Source: Holosporales bacterium (GTDB lineage: Bacteria; Pseudomonadota; Alphaproteobacteria; BNTO01). From it: a DNA stretch of 7,228 bases. Positions 1 through 4,250 of this stretch are shown here, piece by piece (position 1 is the stretch's first letter; every line of letters begins with the position of its first letter). Position numbers and translations under genes: made by a program. Location: contig JAISRQ010000147.1 of assembly GCA_031273545.1 (NCBI GenBank), positions 1 to 7,228 on the forward strand, written 5' to 3'. A model generated the notes under the pieces. That model saw only the letters and a program-made list of their open reading frames with translations. It ran no database searches and had not been told where the DNA came from.

Positions 1-2
1 CA

Positions 3-46
3 GCGGCTTCGCTTTGCTTGTTGAGCAATTGCCGCACATTTTTTTT
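3..46 (+). terminator. Rho-independent terminator of a gene left of the window
   Basis: The outer stem GCGGC (3-7) pairs with GCCGC (31-35). An inner stem TTGCT (14-18) pairs with AGCAA (24-28) around the loop TGTTG. The hairpin is followed after ACA by eight T (39-46). No + strand ORF precedes it inside the window, so it should end a gene upstream of base 1. Its right part is closely related to the sequence at 1131-1176. Confidence 0.65.
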
Positions 47-60
47 CAACAAAATATGTC
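19..60 (+). repeat. Dispersed repeat, copy A (partner at 1131-1176)
   Basis: Aligned by eye with 1131-1176. The first 14 bases, TGTTG(A/C)GCA(A/T)TTGC, match at 12 positions. After a short length difference both copies have an identical ACA plus eight T, and after another small indel AAAATA(T/C)GTC matches at 9 of 10. The match is too long for chance. Because it carries the terminator T-tract in both places, duplicated gene ends are the simplest source. Confidence 0.6.
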
Positions 61-118
61 CCCTCGAATATTACATCCTTGAGCTTCAAGTTGGATAAAC
101 GAAAACAGACGGAGAAAT

Positions 119-143
119 AAAAAAAAGGTGCGAGAAAACACCT
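119..143 (-). terminator. Second, distal terminator for the 222-residue protein gene
   Basis: Read on the minus strand, AGGTG (143-139) pairs with CACCT (130-126) across an eight-base loop and runs straight into eight T (126-119), one of which pairs in the stem. The stem is short but the T-tract is perfect. It lies about 100 bp past the stop codon at 245-247, behind another hairpin at 211-230, and would stop read-through from that one. Confidence 0.5.
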
Positions 144-210
144 AAACTACGGGAAAAGTTATAGAAAATGCCGAGGTGCTAAAACAAAAAACACACAAAA
201 ACAAACGGCA

Positions 211-230
211 AGGAGGCCGCAATGCCTCCT
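211..230 (-). terminator. Proximal GC-rich hairpin after the 222-residue protein gene
   Basis: A perfect 7-bp stem, AGGAGGC with GCCTCCT, encloses a six-base loop and begins 15 bp after the stop codon. On the minus strand it is followed by TGCCG and then a T-rich but interrupted tract (TTTGTTTTTGTG). This could be a weak terminator or an mRNA 3' end stabiliser. The cleaner terminator at 119-143 lies beyond it. Confidence 0.5.
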
Positions 231-244
231 CACCTCCTCGCACT

Positions 245-913
245 TTACTTTCTCAGTGCATCATTGAAACCACAATCGCGCTCCGCAGCTTGCAAAAACG
301 CTTGTACATCATCAGGATTCCGCGATACCGAACAGCGCAAAAGGTTGTTAAACGCCTCCGCCGCTTCTCTTAATATCCCGTCGCTGCTGGGCTGCTTGAG
401 CTGATCAAAACTAACGCTAGCATTCCTGAGGAAGTCCTTACACGCCACCAACCCTTCACCCAAGACTCGCTGGTACAGCGACTTCAAAAGCGGATATGAG
501 TCAATCGGATGGGTCCTGAGCCCTGTGGTTGCTAACTCATTCAATGCACTGTACACACACACGAGCGACAGTGAGAAATTATGAATAACCTCTACTGCAT
601 TCGGAGCAGGCATACCCAACAGGGCACCTGCATCAAGGCTCAACTGTTCCGCCGATATTGGCGACCGTTTCCCGGAATCGCTTTTAAACCCCAAGTTAAC
701 CCCAGTCTGGATCTCTGCCGCCCTCGCTGCTCCAAGTACATCTGCGATTATGGGAACACTGCGCATCTTGAACGCAAATTCAGGCCCCCTTCCTTGCTGG
801 ATATACCAAAGAGCTTCGCCTCCGCCTTGATGCTGAGCTGCAACTGCAGGCGACGACAACACACACGCTGCTAAAAGAGCAACCCCCGACTTCGACAAAA
901 ACATTCTCGACAT
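245..913 (-). CDS. Exported protein of unknown function, 222 residues, four mature cysteines
   Basis: I do not recognise the family. Residues 1-25 form a textbook Sec signal peptide: basic start (R3, K8), hydrophobic core around VALLAACVL, and a cleavage site AVA before AQHQ, so the mature protein should be periplasmic or secreted. No further membrane segment is visible. The mature part is mostly helical in appearance and has four cysteines (119, 158, 194, 214), enough for two disulfides after export; C17 falls in the signal peptide. The start at 913 is supported by an SD-like AGAGG (920-924) six bases upstream; M4 is a less likely alternative. The leader contains a terminator-like hairpin and ten T immediately before the SD. 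The gene is divergent from the 473-residue barrel gene and stands alone. A secreted virulence or surface-associated factor is possible, but nothing in the sequence proves it. Confidence 0.8.
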   Translation of the reverse strand: MSRMFLSKSGVALLAACVLSSPAVAAQHQGGGEALWYIQQGRGPEFAFKMRSVPIIADVLGAARAAEIQTGVNLGFKSDSGKRSPISAEQLSLDAGALLGMPAPNAVEVIHNFSLSLVCVYSALNELATTGLRTHPIDSYPLLKSLYQRVLGEGLVACKDFLRNASVSFDQLKQPSSDGILREAAEAFNNLLRCSVSRNPDDVQAFLQAAERDCGFNDALRK

Positions 914-919
914 GAACTA

Positions 920-964
920 CCTCTGACTAAAAAAAAAACAACCACCTGTGTCTTTATAGGTGAT
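920..964 (-). promoter_or_regulatory. Leader hairpin, ten-T tract and SD before the 222-residue protein gene
   Basis: On the minus strand ATCACCT (964-958) pairs with AGGTGGT (947-941), allowing one G-T pair, around a ten-base loop. TG and ten T (938-929) follow, then AGTC and the SD-like AGAGG (924-920). This has the form of an intrinsic terminator placed inside a leader, so it may act as an attenuator. The ten-base homopolymer between promoter and SD is also prone to length change. If transcription instead starts from the TATAAA at 953-958, the hairpin would not be transcribed whole. Confidence 0.4.
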
Positions 965-982
965 TTTTCTACCCTAAGTCTA
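953..982 (-). promoter_or_regulatory. Possible promoter for the 222-residue protein gene (proximal)
   Basis: TATAAA (958-953) is preceded on the minus strand, after 18 bases, by TAGACT (982-977), which matches TTGACA at four of six positions. It would give a leader of about 30 nt. An alternative is the perfect TATAAT on the minus strand at 1032-1027, which lacks a recognisable -35 at normal spacing but would include the leader hairpin in the transcript. Confidence 0.3.
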
Positions 983-1000
983 CGCGAAAATGATTCTTTC

Positions 1001-1029
1001 TTGCAACTGTGAGTTGTTGTTGATATATT
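1001..1029 (+). promoter_or_regulatory. Rightward sigma70-like promoter in the divergent gap
   Basis: TTGCAA (1001-1006), a spacer of exactly 17 bases, then TATATT (1024-1029). The expected start is near 1036. The next + strand gene begins 280 bases further on, and a terminator-like hairpin (1127-1163) lies between, so this promoter may make a short RNA rather than the barrel mRNA. The -10 region overlaps a perfect minus-strand TATAAT (1032-1027). Confidence 0.4.
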
Positions 1030-1035
1030 ATACAA

Positions 1036-1163
1036 GATAATGTTTGCTTTTCCTATGTCTCGTGCTCGTAAAAAAAATACTTATGTCGTGAATTAGGTTC
1101 TCACGATTGAACTGCAATGTTGCCTTCACCTGTTGCGCATTTGCTACAGTGTACATTTTTTTT
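1036..1163 (+). ncRNA. Candidate small transcript, about 128 nt
   Basis: The call rests only on architecture: a promoter-like pair (1001-1029) before it and an intrinsic-terminator-like hairpin with eight T (1127-1163) after it, with no long ORF between. A tiny ORF begins at 1040 (18 codons, MFAFPMSRARKKNTYVVN, stop at 1094-1096). It has no SD and only about four bases of leader, so it could be a leaderless peptide or chance. The product could be a small RNA, a leader peptide mRNA, or a prematurely ended leader of the barrel gene. No known RNA family is recognised. Confidence 0.28.
1127..1163 (+). terminator. Terminator-like hairpin in the divergent gap
   Basis: CACCTGT (1127-1133) pairs with ACAGTG (1146-1151), with one bulged C, giving six pairs around a 12-base loop. 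TACA and eight T (1156-1163) follow. No long + strand gene ends here. It would end the candidate transcript from about 1036 or attenuate a long barrel leader. Confidence 0.45.
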
Positions 1164-1176
1164 AATAAAATACGTC
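1131..1176 (+). repeat. Dispersed repeat, copy B (partner at 19-60)
   Basis: This matches the left-edge segment across the loop sequence TGTTGCGCATTTGC, the identical ACATTTTTTTT and the following AAAATACGTC, with two small indels. The hairpin arms themselves differ between the copies, yet both keep a stem, which is consistent with related terminators diverging while keeping function. Confidence 0.6.
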
Positions 1177-1191
1177 AGACAAAAATTTACC

Positions 1192-1263
1192 GCCCACCAC
1201 GATGTTGACATACTGGCGATAGTGGTCGGGGATATCTTCGGGTACGGCCCCCTGTTTCGGGGC
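1192..1263 (+). promoter_or_regulatory. Structured segment upstream of the barrel gene
   Basis: There are two GC-rich hairpins. CCC-ACCAC (1193-1200) pairs with GTGGT-GGG (1222-1230, with one bulged C) around a loop that contains a consensus TTGACA (1205-1210). GCCCC (1247-1251) pairs with GGGGC (1259-1263) around CTGTTTC. The TTGACA has no good -10 at 16-19 bases. The region could be an operator or a structured leader; no known riboswitch is recognised. Confidence 0.3.
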
Positions 1264-1268
1264 GGATT

Positions 1269-1313
1269 TTGACGGGTCTCTGTGTTGGTTATTTATTATA
1301 GAAAAAAGGGTGG
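1269..1313 (+). promoter_or_regulatory. Possible promoter and SD of the barrel gene
   Basis: TTGACG (1269-1274) and TATTAT (1294-1299) are separated by a rather long 19 bases. AAGGGTGG (1306-1313) is a good SD, with the GGG ending six bases before the ATG at 1317. If this -10 is used, the transcript would begin close to the SD itself, so the promoter half of the call is weak while the SD is convincing. Confidence 0.35.
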
Positions 1314-1316
1314 ACT

Positions 1317-2738
1317 ATGAATAAGCGGTCATTATTATTGGGAACGATTATGTTAGCCGGATTTACTGGCGATAATTTTGCGAAGACTGGGTTCTACGTT
1401 GGGGCTGGCATTGGTGTCGGTGTGACGAGGACAACTGTTGTGGATGAAGGGTATCATGAGGGGTGTGAGGGGAGCAACCAGGCAGGCAAACCTTATCCGG
1501 TGGGGATTATAGACGCGGACGGTCTGTATAGTTTTTCGACAGCCGCGAATCCAAGCAAAGCAACAGGCGAGATATTCACTGTGAGGTCTCAGTCCCCTGT
1601 TACCGTGTGTAAGCAATTGTTACTTGGTGATGCTACCATACGAGGTGTGGCTGGTTACGAGTATCGGTGTAGTCGTGCGATTTATGTTGGTGTAGAAGTC
1701 CGAGGCAATGTAGGGATATGGCATCAGATACATGAAGGGCCGCTGGCTGTTCCGGATTTGATCGAATATCATATGAGTGAGAATAAGGATATAGTGGTCC
1801 ACCCTACGGCTGCGACTTTCAAAAATCAGTCTCTCAGCACAAAAGTTGATTGTCGAGAGCAATTTTCTATCACTGCTGTTGCAAAAGTGGGATTCGTTAT
1901 TCCTGGTAGCGACGGAAAAGCTTCTGTCTACTTACTTGGAGGTGGTGGAGTCGCGAGATCTAAGCTTGACGTGACGCTTTCTGGTCAGGGAGAACGCTAT
2001 ATGATGGCGATTCTTGATTCCGCTATTCATACAGCCAAGAAGTCGTATAAATCGGGAGATATAGATGACGCCGACACCTTTGCTAGCCAGTTGGCCTGGT
2101 GGAATATGTTGTATTCGTGTCGCGTGTTTACGGGGGATGTTCCTAGGCTGACGATGGCAACACCAACTATGACCGAGGTAGGTGCGGCCATGACTGCGGG
2201 AACGGGAGATCTAGTCGGAACTGCTGCTAGCTATGCGTTCAGGCAGATAATGACCGGTGCGACAACAAAGTCCGGTCAGCTGACTAGCGATGCCAAGAAC
2301 GTTATCAAAGATCCTGTTTTGTCAGGAAACAAATGGGTAGGGGTGGTCGTTGGCGGTATTGGATTCCAGTACAGCTTGAACAGTCGAGTTAGCTTAGGGA
2401 TAGAGTACAACTTGTCTCGTTCATTTAAGACGTCAGTTTCTTCATCACAGGGGATATCGTTTGATGCTGTAGCTATTTCACTAAAGAACTTCAAGGAGCG
2501 TGTCAATGCGAAAGACTTCGATGATTTGTTTTCTAGAGTGCATTGCGCGAACGGTACAGTCGCGCTCGATGCCACTCAGCAGGGCAATTTTAAGAAGGCT
2601 GTATTAGCGGCGGCGGATGCTGAAGCGAAGCTGATGGCGGTGGATCCGAATCAGAAGCTTGGAAACTTGCACTCGCAGATTACAACGAAACCTCGGTGGA
2701 ATCATTCTGTGTTCCTCACGGTTACGTCTCACTTCTAA
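1317..2738 (+). CDS. Predicted outer-membrane beta-barrel surface protein, 473 residues
   Basis: Residues 1-22 form a signal peptide (basic MNKR, hydrophobic LLLGTIMLAG, cleavage after NFA). Barrel-like amphipathic stretches follow: 24-37 (TGFYVGAGIGVGV), about 108-134, 182-222, 339-370, and the last strand HSVFLTVTSHF (463-473), which ends in Phe like most proteins inserted by BamA. Between them are long, presumably surface-exposed inserts (about 38-107, 135-180, 223-338, 371-460). This fits an enlarged 8-strand opacity-like barrel, similar in plan to rickettsial surface antigens, but I cannot name the family. Six cysteines (50, 98, 118, 179, 268, 410) are an even number and unusual for a barrel. 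The ATG at 1317 has a good SD (AAGGG). The gene is followed by a strong terminator and appears monocistronic. Residues 280-315 are rich in Thr, Ala and Gly and could be a flexible loop. Confidence 0.8.
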   Translation: MNKRSLLLGTIMLAGFTGDNFAKTGFYVGAGIGVGVTRTTVVDEGYHEGCEGSNQAGKPYPVGIIDADGLYSFSTAANPSKATGEIFTVRSQSPVTVCKQLLLGDATIRGVAGYEYRCSRAIYVGVEVRGNVGIWHQIHEGPLAVPDLIEYHMSENKDIVVHPTAATFKNQSLSTKVDCREQFSITAVAKVGFVIPGSDGKASVYLLGGGGVARSKLDVTLSGQGERYMMAILDSAIHTAKKSYKSGDIDDADTFASQLAWWNMLYSCRVFTGDVPRLTMATPTMTEVGAAMTAGTGDLVGTAASYAFRQIMTGATTKSGQLTSDAKNVIKDPVLSGNKWVGVVVGGIGFQYSLNSRVSLGIEYNLSRSFKTSVSSSQGISFDAVAISLKNFKERVNAKDFDDLFSRVHCANGTVALDATQQGNFKKAVLAAADAEAKLMAVDPNQKLGNLHSQITTKPRWNHSVFLTVTSHF

Positions 2739-2840
2739 GGCGTGATCCGCTTGCTCTGGCGTTGTGGGTGGGCTTGTTTGCGTAAGTGCAAATGAGTCCG
2801 CTGCTTCGCTGGAGGGACGAGCGTGTGTTTTTTCTGCGAC

Positions 2841-2891
2841 CGCAGTAGGGAGGATGTGTTGATTTCACAGACTCCCTGCGCGTTTTTTTTT
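2841..2891 (+). terminator. Rho-independent terminator of the barrel gene
   Basis: The long stem is CGCA (2841-2844) with TGCG (2877-2880), bulge GTA, GGGAG with CTCCC, then TGTG with CACA around TTGATTT. After CG it runs into nine T (2883-2891). It lies about 100 bp past the stop codon and faces the converging MORN-variant gene. Read on the minus strand the hairpin has no T-tract after it, so it is probably not bidirectional. Confidence 0.8.
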
Positions 2892-2941
2892 ACCTACCAT
2901 CTACCTACCTCTGCAGTTCTTCTCGCTTACCGCATTCCCCT

Positions 2942-3994
2942 CTAGCCTTGCTTCACGAGCTGTCCACGTTTGTAGTGATCTTCAGCAGTTGCTTCCCCAG
3001 ACGAGCTATAAGACTTAACCACCCCATCCAGTTGTCCTTCCACGTAATTTGATATCCGCATCACCCTTCCGCCCTCTGCAACCGAATAGTACGCCGTAGA
3101 TTTCCCGTGAAGCTTATCTGCGCGGTAATGCGCCTCCATCGAACGCGCTCCCCCAGTATCGAAAAACGACGCAGGCCCGCTCATCTTATCCGCTTCAAAC
3201 AACGTCAGGCTTGCTACCTCCCCAGTTGAGTGATATTGCCTCATTTCCCCTTGTTTTACGCCATGGTCAAACCACGTTTCGGAGATAAGCCCTCCTCCAG
3301 CTTCATCAAATTGTCGCGATAATCCATGCGGAACATCTTCTAGCATCTCCGCTTCACTGACGAGCACTCCGTTTTTATATGACCTACAAAGGCCATGCAG
3401 TTTTCCTTTTGTCATATTCCCTTCAAATTCGAGTACATTATTTGTGTCAAAGATATGAATTGGCCCATTAAGTTCGCCATTTTTAAAGTTAACAACATTT
3501 CGTTTGGACTTACTGTCAATGTATTCGTATTCGCCGTTTTCAGGGGGAGGGGATTTTTCAGGGGGTTTTTCAAGAGCAGATTCAGGTTTAGAGGCGTCTT
3601 CGTCTTCCGAAACATCTCTGTCCGTAGGAGTTTTCCCACGTGTTGGCTGTGAGTCGGCTTTTTGTTCTGCGGTGCCTTTTTCAGCGCTTTCTTTTAGTCT
3701 AGCTGCGCCCCCTTTGAGTTCCGCAGTGTCTTCACTCGGTGATGCTATTGCACTGGTTGCTGTTCCTTGTCCGCTGGATGCTGCTTCACCTCGCGGAGAA
3801 ATTGCACCATTAACCCCATGGCTTCCTCCTGTCAGGGGAGGCGCGTACGGGCTTGCTCCTAGGCTTTCACCATCAGCACTGTCAGCATTTTTCGCATTAT
3901 TTTCAAAAGAAGAGCTTCCTGCAGGGCCCATATCAGATTCAGCCAAATCCACCTGGGTTGCAGCTTGCTTTAAAGATTCACCACCAACAGTCAT
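2942..3994 (-). CDS. MORN-variant repeat protein with acidic disordered N-terminus, 350 residues
   Basis: The C-terminal half is a run of about seven MORN-variant repeats of 23-27 residues, of the type often annotated as YwqK-like. Each has a G-x-x-x-G or D-x-x-x-G turn followed by an aromatic strand, at about 170-193, 194-216, 217-241, 242-265, 266-289, 290-316 and 317-340, with a partial eighth (341-350, YKRGQLVKQG). Examples are GKLHG, VKQGE, DKLHG and GQLDG. Residues 1-155 are low in complexity, rich in Ser, Ala, Glu and Pro, and probably disordered. There is no signal peptide or membrane segment and only one Cys (203). Such repeats form beta-sheet scaffolds; the YwqK antitoxin label is historical and should not be read as function. 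The acidic head with a basic tail would suit a secreted effector, but that is inference. The gene starts 23 nt after tRNA-Val with no SD. A TAG lies two codons before the ATG; M22 is the next ATG and also lacks an SD. No minus-strand terminator was found after the stop. Confidence 0.75.
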   Translation of the reverse strand: MTVGGESLKQAATQVDLAESDMGPAGSSSFENNAKNADSADGESLGASPYAPPLTGGSHGVNGAISPRGEAASSGQGTATSAIASPSEDTAELKGGAARLKESAEKGTAEQKADSQPTRGKTPTDRDVSEDEDASKPESALEKPPEKSPPPENGEYEYIDSKSKRNVVNFKNGELNGPIHIFDTNNVLEFEGNMTKGKLHGLCRSYKNGVLVSEAEMLEDVPHGLSRQFDEAGGGLISETWFDHGVKQGEMRQYHSTGEVASLTLFEADKMSGPASFFDTGGARSMEAHYRADKLHGKSTAYYSVAEGGRVMRISNYVEGQLDGVVKSYSSSGEATAEDHYKRGQLVKQG

Positions 3995-4017
3995 AGTCTA
4001 ATAATTGTCTAAAATGA

Positions 4018-4092
4018 TGGTGGGCGATGACGGGATTGAACCGCCGACCCCCTCGGTGTAAACGAGATGCTCTACCGCTGAGCCAATCGCCC
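4018..4092 (-). tRNA. tRNA-Val, anticodon UAC
   Basis: This is a full 75-base cloverleaf. The acceptor GGGCGAT pairs with ATCGCCC; the D arm is GCTC/GAGC. The anticodon stem TCTCG/CGAGG holds the loop TTTACAC (anticodon TAC). The variable region is GGGTC and the T arm GGCGG/CCGTC has loop TTCAATC. The discriminator is A and CCA is encoded (4020-4018). It closely resembles Escherichia coli tRNA-Val(UAC) from memory. It lies between the 853-residue gene (158 bp upstream) and the MORN-variant gene (23 bp downstream), all on the minus strand. A TATAAG at about 4106-4101 could be a -10 box, but no matching -35 was found, so its promoter is unclear. Confidence 0.97.
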
Positions 4093-4250
4093 CTATACTT
4101 ATACCTACGCCGCAGAGTACCACGGACCTCGAAGCAGAGCAAACGCTTACGATCACTCTATTCACTGTCCGTATTTTCTGAAAACTCCAGTATATGTAAA
4201 TTAGTAACATGCTGACGCGGAAAACGCAATACAGCGACTTCTCATTCTAA

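Noticed and set aside
581..874. 97-codon + strand ORF inside the 222-residue gene
   Set aside because: It is antisense to a gene with a clear signal peptide and SD. The product has no recognisable pattern.
2792..2848. 18-codon ORF (MSPLLRWRDERVFFLRPQ) after the barrel gene
   Set aside because: It has no SD or promoter and runs into the terminator stem. Its length is ordinary for chance.
3504..4001. 165-codon ORF on the + strand opposite the MORN-variant gene
   Set aside because: It is antisense to the low-complexity acidic N-terminus. Its Ser/Ala/Pro-rich product mirrors that bias, and it has no SD, domain or signal. The minus-strand repeats are clearly the real coding frame.
3998..4210. 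70-codon minus-strand ORF across the tRNA
   Set aside because: It reads through the whole tRNA-Val, and its peptide (AVEHLVYTEGVGGSIPSSPT) is the familiar false translation of a tRNA.
4204..4250. Hairpin after the 853-residue gene considered as its terminator
   Set aside because: GCTG/CAGC with an inner GCG/CGC can fold, but no T-tract follows on the minus strand. Read-through toward the tRNA remains possible.
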